Shown here: positions 36,581 through 46,700 of the stretch, piece after piece
How the letters are laid out: each line of letters opens with the position of its first letter
Numbering within the stretch: position 1 is the first letter of the stretch
Source: Solea solea
Lineage: Eukaryota; Chordata; Actinopteri; Pleuronectiformes; Soleidae
Length of the DNA stretch: 64,000 nt
Assembly: GCF_958295425.1 (NCBI RefSeq)
Contig: NC_081150.1
Location: forward strand, 1,251,001-1,315,000
Reading direction: 5' to 3'
Notes under the pieces: generated by a model
Seen by the model: the letters and a program-made list of their open reading frames with translations, nothing else
Told to the model about the DNA's origin: nothing
The model's database searches: none
Translations under genes and position numbers: made by a program

Positions 36581-36728
36581 TGCAGGAACTTTACCTGCTA
36601 TATAGCAGGTAAAGTTCCTGCATATATACTTGCATATATACGTGTGTATGTATGTATATATATATATATATATGTGTGTATAAATATATATATATACATA
36701 CATAGCAGGTAAAGTTCCTGCATCTATA
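36506..36728. repeat. TA microsatellite with nested inverted repeat
   Basis: The left arm 36,575-36,600 (26 bases) is an exact reverse complement of 36,703-36,728. A third copy, 36,603-36,623, matches the same arm over 21 bases. The shared core is GCAGGTAAAGTTCCTGC. TA and TG/TA repeats fill all the spaces. The arrangement left-right-right suggests a palindromic mobile element inserted in (TA)n and then partly duplicated. Confidence 0.9.
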
Positions 36729-36820
36729 GAAGAGTCAATCTATCCAGGATCAAAGGAAAACTGTGTTTATTTCAAGTATTGGCAAGTTTTTTTGGAGAAG
36801 GGGCTGTTTTTTTGGTTCAG

Positions 36821-37129
36821 AACGTTCATTTGCTTCAGTCATGTCAGCTAATAAATGGGACGGGGGTTTACGTAGTTTGGGACTAAAGATGGAAACAGTG
36901 GAGGACAATGAGAGAAGAGGGACCTCGACTGTCTTTATCACACCTAAGGTATTGACGTTTGTCCCACGATTCTTTAAGACCAAGCAGTGTGTGGACTTAA
37001 TGTGTTTGTAACGTGACATTTTTATGTTTATTTTTCCCGCTGCCAAAAGAACCTGGAGACAAATGACAAAGACACAAGAGAATCTTCATCCACTGTCGCT
37101 ATTGTTGATGACACCAGGCCACAAATCAG
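36821..37129 (+). other. Candidate exon pair, unrecognised
   Basis: Segment 36,821-36,948 has a T-rich acceptor (CTGTTTTTTTGGTTCAG) and a donor AAG|GTATTG. It reads 42 open codons including SANKWDGGLRSLGLKMETV. Segment 37,050-37,129 has a pyrimidine-rich acceptor and a strong donor CAG|GTAAGT. In the frame that joins the first exon in phase 0 it reads 26 codons beginning NLETNDKDTRESSSTVA. I recognise no family. Exon-like segments of this size occur by chance in 50 kb, so this is a lead only. Confidence 0.15.
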
Positions 37130-38127
37130 GTAAGTCAAAAGAACACCAATAAGCACAGTTAAAGTGTTGTTACGTGAAACGCAGGAATATTTCATGACAT
37201 GCAGACGATACTGTGCTGTTTTTGTGTGAATGTGCTGCGATAGCTAGTGTTTTTATACTTTACGTGTCCAAAACTAAATGTGATCATTTGCATACAAATA
37301 TTAAACTAGTTCAAGTGGATTTTTGCCTTGAATTCAATAACTTTCCTCTGTCAATATGAACACATTAATTAGTGCAGTTGTGTTTCATGAATACTGTTAA
37401 TGTTGAGTCATCTGAGGCTCCGTTATTCCTGTTTATGTGTCATTCACCATGTTGGCTACTGTTCTTCCCGTAGTTACAGAAAGAAAAAAAACTATCTCTT
37501 TTACTCTGAAGTTACTGTTGCACATCGTTTCACCCTTTCACTTAAACATGCAGACCTACGTTGCACCTATTAAGTATATCGACCAAAAAGTGGAGCAACA
37601 TGCCAGATGGGAACATGCTCAATAAATACAAGTGCAGGTCTCTCTTTGAATCTACTAATTAGATCACAAAGAAATGTGGATTTCTCGTGTACTTCCTTGT
37701 CTCCCGATGAACCAATTTTCATAATTGTGACCCAAGGCGCATGAGTGAATTTTCTGTGTGTGCAATGATTACTCCGTCTTTCGGGTGCTTTGCATTTTAA
37801 AACTGCACCGTGCCGTCAGAAATGTGATTATATCTACGACCAAAAAAAAAATAAAAAATGGTGTCAGGTGCAAATGGCTTTGAGCTGCCCCACAACAATA
37901 CTAGTTGAATTTCCAACACTTGAGATTTCCTCAGGGACAGCCATTCCATATTACTGATCTATAAAAAGAAGCAAATTGCCTGCTTGCACAACCAAACCGC
38001 CATCTGACAGCAGCCTCTGTGCTGCTTCTCATGGTCGCTATTAAAGCTCTGGGTGGTGTTTTCCCTCCCGGGCCTGACAGGCAGACTTCAGACTGCCCCC
38101 ACCCTGCATGCTGGATGCCAAAATCAG

Positions 38128-38173
38128 CACACACACACACACACTCACAGACACACACACACACACACACACA
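38128..38173 (+). repeat. (CA)n microsatellite
   Basis: Two CA tracts joined by CACTCACAGA. Confidence 0.95.
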
Positions 38174-38283
38174 TCGGCTGTGGACCGTTTGTCCGCGACG
38201 TACCGACACAGCCTGAGAGGTTCATGGGAACAAGATACAACTGTGTACATAAGTATTTCCAACTTCTTTACACATTTCAGCCG

Positions 38284-38301
38284 TTTGTGTGTGTGTGTGT
38301 C

Positions 38302-38337
<36 letters not shown>

Positions 38338-38344
38338 TGAGTGA
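38284..38344 (+). repeat. (TG)n microsatellite
   Basis: TG tract with one CTGCG interruption, ending GAGTGAGTGAG. Confidence 0.95.
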
Positions 38345-38846
38345 GAGACTCTGTCTAAGACATGTAATTTAAGCCTGGAGGGAGGAAACACTGAGAGAGG
38401 AGTTAAGTGCTGCCTGCTGATGAGGACACTGGCTGAATGTTTAACAGATTCTTCTAGAAAAGGACTAAAAATCGCAAACGTCTGTGTTAATGTGTGTGTG
38501 TGTGTGTGTGTGTGCGCTCGCTTCGCCGACTAATGAAATTCTTTTAATAATTGAAACAAAAAAAAAAGTTTAAAGACGTTTAAACCATCGTGGAGACCTA
38601 AAAATTCACACTGACTGAGGGCGTGATGGAATTTTGTTTATACAGCGGGTTGGCAAAAGAAAACGCTGCAGCAGTTCAAATGATCACTGTCTGCTTTGGG
38701 AATCAGTGGCACGGCCGACATTTTATGGAAAGCTCACGGAGTATAGAAGGCCACAGTGACCTGACACACACACACACACACACACACCAGTGAATTTGAA
38801 ATTCATATCCGTGTCTTCACCACTGGGTTTATTGGATTTTATTAAC

Positions 38847-38897
38847 AAACAAACACACACACAAACAAGTAAATAACTTGTTTGTGTGTGTTTGTTT
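38847..38897. repeat. Hairpin, about 22-bp near-perfect arms
   Basis: AAACAAACACACACACAAAC...AAGT (38,847-38,870) pairs with ACTTGTTTGTGTGTGTTTGT (from 38,876) around the loop AAATA. The mismatch is one extra AC unit in the left arm. Confidence 0.85.
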
Positions 38898-40884
38898 CAG
38901 AAATCAAACCTTTGTCCTTTTTATTTTCTTGCCATTCATCTAATTTCCATTTATACATGACAGACACATTTATTTTCCATATTTCTTTATTTCCAAGGAT
39001 GTAATTCTCTCAGTGTGACAGTAAAACAGTGACACTTTTTATGTGTTGGATTTACTTTGTCAGTAAAACAACCCCAATAGTAATAATAACTAAGATAAAA
39101 AGATATGGTTTAATTATTACGGACATATGAATGTGTATCCTATATGAGTTAAATTTAGCCTTTAAAAAAGCCACTAAGCAAAATACATGCGGATATAGAC
39201 TTAAAACATCAAGCAATTCTTATAAAGCACACACACACACGTAGAGCTACAGTGCTACATTTTACTTGTTCATTTTACTGTACAAAACCACAATAAGTGC
39301 TGGAATAATAAACTAACATTATTCAATATTTAAATCTTTTTATGCAAAAAAAATAAATTAAAAAAGGTACTCGTCTGCCTACTTCACAGGAGCGCATGTG
39401 TCCATGTTTTGAAATTAGATTTTAACAAAATAAATAAACCTGAATAGATGAATACTAAAATATCAGCTTCACTGATTCTGTGTTTTTCTGGGTAATGGAG
39501 GTCTGTGTTTTAAGGGATATTTGTTTGCAAGTTTTGTTTTGTATTTTCTGACTTTTTTGCAATACATTTGCTTCTTCAGTCTTAAACCTTTTTTTTTTTT
39601 TTGCTGTATTTTTAGCCGCTCACTTGGAACAAAAACACGGTTGTTTTGTTGGTTTAAATAAGCGACTGAATGATAACTATACAAAAACAAAATGAAATTG
39701 TCGATGCCGCGTGGCTAATACTGACCAAATGACACAGAGAGCAATTGTCCGTTGATCAATTAAACACAGGAGGCACAGGATAAAGACTTATACAGCTGTA
39801 AATATTATTTAAAAATGTCACCGCTATTACCGTCATTGAAAAAAAATGAACTGTAAAACAATAGCCATACATTTGAGTGGGTCATGTGGTCATAAGTCAA
39901 GATGTGTCCACAGTAAGTGATATCATGGGAGTCCTAAAAGACATTAACTGTCTCCATTAAGTGTGTGTCAGTCCACACTTGGACTCTTGTTGCAACAGCT
40001 GCTTCCAACGATCGCTTGTCATTGTTGCCATTTATGGCCGATCGCCCACTGAACCCTAAATTATCTGGAGGAGGCTCCACCGACAGACGCGCAGAGTTTC
40101 ACGCCTCCAGGCGCCTGCGACGCTTTGACCCTTTGTCATGTGGCACACTTCCACTTTCCTCCGGTGGCCAATCAACAACAACAAGGCGACGCATTAGCGG
40201 CTTCATTACTGTCGGTGTGGGACGTGACACTTGCAGTGCTTTTAATGTCACCTCCATTTGAAGACAAAAGGAAAAAGTTTAATTAGGGGAGAGTTTAGAT
40301 TTCTGTGCGATGAGGGGAAAGAGACAGCGGTAATGTAAGCGAGTTAATCACACAGCATGTCATGAAGCCAGAGCTATTTTTATGCTTGTGTTCCATTTGT
40401 AGTCGGAACTCAGATTTCCAAATCGTAAACTCGGAGCTACCTCACATAGTTAGGATGACAAGATGCTTCCATACAGGAACGGCTACTTTCACTGTTGATA
40501 GCACTTGTAAATGGTACGTAGCGCTAAGACAAAGATGACAGCATCTACTTTGAGAGAAATTGGAGCTTCCGTCTTTTCAGCTACCCTGTTTCCAAATCTG
40601 AACTGAACTACCTGGTTTCCAGTCACTGCTGTTGAGCAAATATTGGGTCAGTTGAGCAGGATCTGTAGGTGGCACTAATTTGAACTCTGGGTCCCCGCAG
40701 AAGCAGAACAACAAGGCACGAGCTGATATGGTAAATAAACAGCGCTAGTTGCTGTTGATACACGGTCGTTTCATTGCTGCTTCCATCTATCACTGTGGTA
40801 ATATTTGCTTCGTGCACAAAGCGGAGGAATGTAGTGATTTCCTCATCAGTCCTCCCTGGACCCTTATCCGTTGGTGAGCGTGAG

Positions 40885-41195
40885 AGTATGAGAGAATGGC
40901 TGTTCATCTCCGTATGGACCTGCAAGGAACTGGGACTGACCCAGGCTCCCTCACAAAGCCTCATGTGGAGAATAAAGTAGTAAATAACAATAACAAGAGA
41001 CAACAACGAGTGAGTGAGCGACATGTGGAAGCTGGCATGACAATTCATTCACGTCATTTCTAAATATCATCCTTTATTTGCCTTGTCTGTCTCCATTTCA
41101 CTCTACCTTTAGTACATTTACCTTTAACCGATATGCCAACGGTCAGCTGGGATTGACACTCCTGTGGAGGATAAAGTGGTAGAATATGAGTCAGT
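40885..41195 (+). repeat. LINE-tail fragments, same family as 19,500
   Basis: 'GGACTGACCCAGGCTCC..CCTCATGTGGAGAATAAAGTAGTAAATAAC' at 40,930-40,990 and 'GTCAGCTGGGATTGACACTCCTGTGGAGGATAAAGTGGTAGAATATGAG' at 41,142-41,190 are two degenerate copies of the GATAAAGTGGTAGA-type terminus. Confidence 0.5.
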
Positions 41196-41199
41196 GAGT

Positions 41200-42480
41200 G
41201 ATACACCAATGTTCTCACTTGCACATAAAAGCAGGCTGATGGAACACACACACACACACAGGCTTTCAGAACAGTTCTAACAGTTTTAAACGTTTAAATG
41301 GCAGATATAACCAGCAGGTTGGTGGTTGTGTAATGTTCACAATATTTGTTACTGTAAGACTGATAATAATAGTGTGCTGACATGATTTATTCTGTTCCAT
41401 TGAGGTCAAGCAGGGGTCAGGAACCTTAGTTAGTTAGTTAACTAATAGTGGTGTTTGGTGTCTGTGATGGAGAGTCATACGTTCCACAACTTTCTCGTCC
41501 ATTTGGTGGCGTACTTTTGTTTTTGACACGGTAACCACGGAAACGTGCATAAGGTTGTAAGAGGAATTCTGCTGGTACTAATACGTGTACAACTCAGCGC
41601 TCAAAGAATGCAAGGACATGCAAATGAGGGTCAAATCCCGGTAAAATGGAACGTGAGATCGCGTACACGTGCAGGAAACACTCGTAAGTGCACGTGGCTC
41701 TGCACATAAAGTATGACCCCGCGCTCACTTCTCCACCGGACTTTCTGTCCTCTCTGACTGTTTGTCTTTTTTCTTCCTCTTGTACTTCAGTGAGGGACCT
41801 TTGCCCTATCGAGAACTGTTTCAGTTCTTTTTCCACATACCTTAAGGGCTGCTAATGCAATGGGTGGAACTGCTTCATTTAGCTTGTGAAGTGTCTGATG
41901 TCCGATGGTGATGATGATGTTTTTCTTCTTGGTCTTTCTTGAAGGTTCTGCACTTTTTCTCCCTTGACTGGCTTCAGGACATTTGCTGATATTTACAGAA
42001 ATCCCTTCCTCCTTCTGTTTTCCTGTGCCACTGGCTGCCACATGACCCCAAAAGCAAATTATTTCCACTCTTACGCAGAAAGATTTTTTTTTTTTTTTAT
42101 CCACTTCAAATGGTGTTTTTTTTTCCTCCAAACAAATCTTTGCAGAATTTTGGTCAGAAAGCTCATCTGTCAACGAAACCTGTTTCCCCAACAATGTGGC
42201 TCATCCAGATGTTATTTTCCAGACTTCAGACATGGAGTTTTATGATGAGGTGCCAGGTAACGTTTCCCTCTGATCACATCACCACTCATGTAGCAACTGA
42301 ACCATTCTGTGGTACATTGTGGCCATGTGGGAGGGTTTGCATCAGCTGCCATTTCTTAACGTTTTGGAAAGTGGAACGTTCAAGTTGGGAAAACTTCGAC
42401 GAGATCTTTGTGTCGCCACCGCTGACTTGTAGACAGTTTGCTTCATTTTTAAACAACAGTCAATTTACTCATGATCAAGG
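41200..42480. other. Non-coding; several overlapping open frames
   Basis: Open frames of 80-163 codons occur on both strands between 41,590 and 42,600, including a 135-codon minus frame (42,194-41,787). They overlap one another, carry no domain I recognise and include low-complexity Lys runs. An exon-like segment at 42,146-42,256 is described among the findings. Confidence 0.35.
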
Positions 42481-42484
42481 ACGG

Positions 42485-42775
42485 CCGTTCACCCACTTAC
42501 TGTCTATACCACTTTATCCATCACATGAGGATTGCTGGAGCCAATCCAAGCTGACATGGGGCAAAAAGCAGAGTTCACAAGGGCCAACGCTGTCAATTTA
42601 GTGTCAATTTAATTAATTGTCCGAGTCTGCGTGTTTTTGGACTGTGGAAGGAAGCTGCCGTATAACAACTCCTTAAACACACGGGGGACAACATGCAAAC
42701 TCTACACAGAAAGACCAGGATTCCAATCAAGATTTGAATGCTATCGACTGCCACACCGTCCCGCCTCCAAAACAG
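42485..42775 (-). mobile_element. LINE-family copy, reverse orientation
   Basis: Read on +, it runs 'CTGTCTATACCACTTTATCC', 'GCTGGAGCCAATCCAAGCTGACATGGGGC', 'TGTTTTTGGACTGTGGAAGGAAG', 'ACATGCAAACTCTACACAGAAAG' and 'CGACTGCCACACCGTCCCGCC'. The order is the full reverse of the common teleost repeat whose 3' end is at 19,500-19,765. It is moderately diverged and lacks coding potential. Confidence 0.75.
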
Positions 42776-42779
42776 AAAT

Positions 42780-43576
42780 AATAATTATAATATCACATTA
42801 TACAAGTACAAAAAAACATGTGTGAATCTGAAACATCCCAAAATGAACATGGGGTGGGACGTTCAGACAAGGTAAAGAAGAATATGCTGCAAGACTTGTG
42901 GTCGATTAAGAGTCTTTAAAGAGTCAGATCATTGCTCAAACTCTATCTAAGTCTATGGGATTTATAATGAACAATAGGTGTGACTTAAAAATTGCATATA
43001 TTGGGAGAAAAATATGTTAGTTTCTTATAAACAGAGGAGAAACTCAGGAGTTAATGAAAGAGGAGAGGGTTCAAAATGTTCGGTTTGGAAGCAGCGTAGA
43101 ACTGACGAGAGACAGTGGACGAAGGACAGACCACAGACTCTATTGATGAAGTTTATTAACCAAATTTAATTAAAGCCTTGTTCTCTTTCTTCACAGATAG
43201 CTTTCCTGTTCCAGGTGGCCTGCATGATTGTTTGTTCACTGTCCTGAAGAAGCAGCCGTAGCAGGACGATGCTGCTGAAGGACTTGCATGAAAAACAAGC
43301 CCCTGCTGCGCGCTGCAAATGTGTGGATACCAGGTGAACTGTATCCTCTGCATGGTTTTGGTCACGGAATCAGACACAGTGAAAAAAAGAAAACGGTGGA
43401 AAAAACATCTAAAGCATGACTTCAAAGTAAGTTCATTCAAAATAAAGTTAGCAAAGTTGTCAACTTAATGAAGTGAACTTAATTCATTTAGGTCTTACCA
43501 ACTGAAATAATGTTTTTTTAAGCTTGTCAAACATTAGCTTTTTACTCTGCACTTCCTTTGTGACGTAAATCTTGAT

Positions 43577-43634
<58 letters not shown>

Positions 43635-45040
43635 CATATATATGTATATATATATATATATATATCTATAGTAAGATGTACTTCTGATAAAATAATAGAA
43701 TAGAATAAGAACTATATACAAATAAAGAAAGTATAAGATTTCAATATAATAATGTATACACATTTTTGCAAGATAATAGCAGTGCAGTAGAATAGATTGA
43801 AATCAGTTTTTAAAGATATTTAGTAAATATAGGTATTCTGTCCAACGCTTTTCTTTTTTTCAGTGAATAAAAACCACAGCAGCAGAGAAAAATGCTGAAA
43901 AAAGAAAATGGTTGACAAAAAACTAAAATTGATAGCACTGAAACAAATTAAGTTCATTCAGTTTGAATGACCTTGAATTCTTTGGGTGTTGCCACCAGTC
44001 CTTTTTGTTTTTCTTTTTTTTAAGTCAACTTTTTACTTTCACTGACGAAAGAAAACAAAATGTGTACCATGTACAAACTAACATCTGACGCCTGATGGCA
44101 CAAAGCAGAATGTTTGATTGAAAACATTCAAATAGAACAGCGCTCGCAGATGATGAATGCGGCGTAGTGTTGGTGTCGCACAGACACTTTGTGGTGAAGC
44201 CACAGTAAAACATTAATCCTGATTAATTTAGCAATCGTTTGTTACACACTCGCGTGCTGGAGTCAGCTCGGTGTCAAGGGCACAAAGGATGAGCTGTAAT
44301 TTACATCATGAACGAGGCAAAACAAACAAACCAACTGGAAAAAAAGCAGATTTAAATAAACCTTGAAGTGAGTCCTTGTCCGCCTCCGTCCATTTTCATG
44401 TACAAACTTTATTAATCAATATTTGTTTGCCGTAATTACAGCTGTTGGGCTTTTTTTCCTGAGGTAATGGAGATTAATTAGTGACCTGCATCAAATGCTG
44501 AACGTGTAAAGGGCTAATGAGCTCTGCTTTGTGCTTTCATTTTTTAAAGTGATATGCCAAGTCATCTGAGAAAGCAGGGAATTAACTTCAGACTCTTTAA
44601 TTGTAGTTTTTTTCCCATTATTTGTCTGTGTTTGTTATTTAAGACCCCCAGTGGTTCCATCTTTATGGTCAAAGTCTCTCAAGCAGCAGAGCAGTAATGA
44701 ATCAGGTCCCGTTGAGTGAATGAACCGCCTCCCCGGGACTTTCCCTTACTTAAGGTGACCTTCCACACATAAAGCAAACACCATTTACTGTCTATCCATC
44801 TATTTTTATGTCCAAACCCTGTCTCACAAAAGTGATGTTCCCGCAGAAGCAAACTGCACTCTCAATTGCTTTTTCACATTTCCTCCCATGTTATATTTGT
44901 TTTTGATACAGTACTTGAGGCACAATTCACAGCCAAACATCACAAGGTCTGTGTGTGATTTGTGGGGAGAACTTGGAGGTTTACCTGGATAAAGATGGAC
45001 GCCGGTGCTCTTAAAGGACAGGGTCAACAAACGAGAGAGC
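42780..45040. other. Non-coding; candidate conserved block 44,220-44,620
   Basis: No gene is supported. A long (TA)n is at 43,580-43,666. Bases 44,220-44,620 are free of repeats and dense in homeodomain-like cores: CCTGATTAATTTAGC, TTATTAATCAATATT, GCCGTAATTACAGC, GGAGATTAATTAGTGACC, GGGCTAATGAG. This is among the best candidates for a conserved developmental enhancer in the window. Confidence 0.4.
43580..43666 (+). repeat. (TA)n microsatellite
   Basis: About 85 bases of alternating TA with two CATA/GTATA interruptions near 43,631-43,645. Confidence 0.95.
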
Positions 45041-45044
45041 CAGC

Positions 45045-46130
45045 ATGTCCATGTGGGGTCCCATAAGGGTTATATTTGGGCTGACAATATGGGTTCCAAG
45101 CGGGTTTGTCCGTGGTTGCCTCATCCATGTTTGGGTCCATGTCATAGTAGTCACTTATATCCAGGTACCCCATAAAGGGTATGTAAGTGGGCATGAGATT
45201 AAAGTGGCCAACCCCGCTTGGGACCCAATATATTCTTATGGGACCCACATGGATTTGCTTGATCTTGTGTGGAGCAGAAATAAAAATACTTACAGTACAT
45301 TGAGTAACAACATATCTATAAGGTTTTGGGTCAAAGCCGCTACAAGAACTACAAAATTCTACTTCATGGCATATGACACAGTCATCCACGACTTTGAAAA
45401 GTCTTTATTGAAACACGACTAAACTGTAGGACAATGAAGCGGCAACCGGTGACGACCTTCAAGGTCTTCATCAAGGTACAAAATGGTGGTGTTTTGAGGA
45501 CAGTCCACTGTGTTTATGGAGAGCAAGACATTTGAGACCAGTTTGAAACAATAGACAAGCGGGTTTGTCCGTGGTTGCCTCATCCATGTTTGGGTCCATT
45601 TGTCTACTTCAAGCCCATGCCCACTTAGTACCCAGATAGCCTGTAAAGGGTACTAAGTGGGCATGGGGTTAAAGTAGGTAAACCCTTATTGGACCCACAT
45701 GGAGATGCTGATTTGGTCATGTGTGGAGCAGGAACACAAATACCTAAATTTGGGTTTAAATGTCTCCAAGATTATTTTGATGGTACATCAACTTACAACA
45801 TAGTGCCATTGGCATCATAGACCTTCTGTTTTTGGTCAATATCATGAAAAGAACTACAAAATTCTACTTTATGGTCTATAACACAGTCATCCACGTAACA
45901 AACAATACCTTTTACCAACTATAGGGCGACCCCGGGGGCAAATATTGCTTTGCATTACTTTGAAAAGTCTTTATTGAAACACGACTAAACGTAAAACAAC
46001 GAAACGGAAACCGGTGACGACCTTCAAGGTCTCCGTCAAGGTACAAAATGGTGGTGTTTTGAGGACAGTCCGCTGTGTGTTTATGGAGAGCAAGACATTT
46101 GAGACCAGTTTGAAACGAGAGACGTATGTC
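45045..46130. repeat. Diverged tandem duplication, about 0.46-0.57 kb unit
   Basis: Three blocks occur twice in the same order. They are AGCGGGTTTGTCCGTGGTTG (45,098 and 45,558), GAACTACAAAATTCTACTT followed by ACAGTCATCCACG (45,347 and 45,853), and ACTTTGAAAAGTCTTTATTG followed by ACGACCTTCAAGGTCT (45,391 and 45,957). Spacing grows from 460 to 566 because copy 2 has insertions. The minus strand of the third block contains AATAAAGAC, a polyadenylation-like signal. The 'CCCATGTGGGTCC'-like phrases suggest a teleost repeat origin. Confidence 0.75.
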
Positions 46131-46134
46131 AAAC

Positions 46135-46480
46135 AAGAGACGTCTGTCAAACAGCAGACCACAGTTTGAGACACTCAGTGGCAGCGTCTTTCATAGACGT
46201 ATAATGTGTTGTGGAGAGGATAATGTGACATATGGCTGGACAATATGGACAAAAATATTCACATCTTACTATATTTAGACTGAAAAGCGTTATACATTAT
46301 AAGTCCCCCAAAAAACTAGGGTTTCCTCTGTGCTCAGGTGTGTTTACTCAAACCTTTCAGCAGGTTTGCAACTTGAAAAGCCAGAATCAGCAGGTTACGC
46401 TTTGGCAAAATGGAATTGATCCATCCCCCCCGTCTGCCACCATTGTTGTTAATGCTCCGCCCCTAAAAACACCGGAAGTC
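46135..46480. other. Non-coding spacer
   Basis: Contains a triplicated GAGACGT(A/C)TGTCAAAC-like phrase (46,117-46,155) continuing the duplicated block, then unassigned AT-rich DNA. Confidence 0.4.
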
Positions 46481-46489
46481 ATATAGTCT

Positions 46490-46700
46490 GTTGAGAAACT
46501 GAGAATGTTGGCAGATCTCTGACCTCTGACCTCTATCCAGAACCAGTTAACCTGACCTAACCACAGTTCAAATATTGGCCCTAAACTTGTTTAGTTCTGT
46601 CTCATTGGGACCAGGTTTTGGTCACCATGAGAACTAGTGGTCCTGACAAGATCAGTGTTTATGCCAGAAAGTGACAAACACACACACACACACACCAATA
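46490..46700 (-). repeat. CA-linked dispersed repeat, reverse copy
   Basis: 'AACCTGACCTAACCACAG', 'CATTGGGACCAGGTTTTGGTC' and a terminal (CA)n at about 46,677-46,696 follow the same architecture as 15,820-16,081. Confidence 0.45.

Larger units (their letters stand above)
37130..40880. other. Non-coding, microsatellite-rich
   Basis: No gene is supported. It contains (CA)n at 38,128-38,173, (TG)n at 38,284-38,344, (TG)n at 38,491-38,514 and (CA)n at 38,764-38,788. The first two are inverted relative to each other. Bases 39,960-40,330 are repeat-free with CpGs and could be a conserved element. Confidence 0.45.

Noticed and set aside
41787..42194. 135-codon minus-strand ORF
   Set aside because: No recognised domain. 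It contains a Lys run from a T-tract, overlaps open frames on the other strand and has no splice or promoter context.
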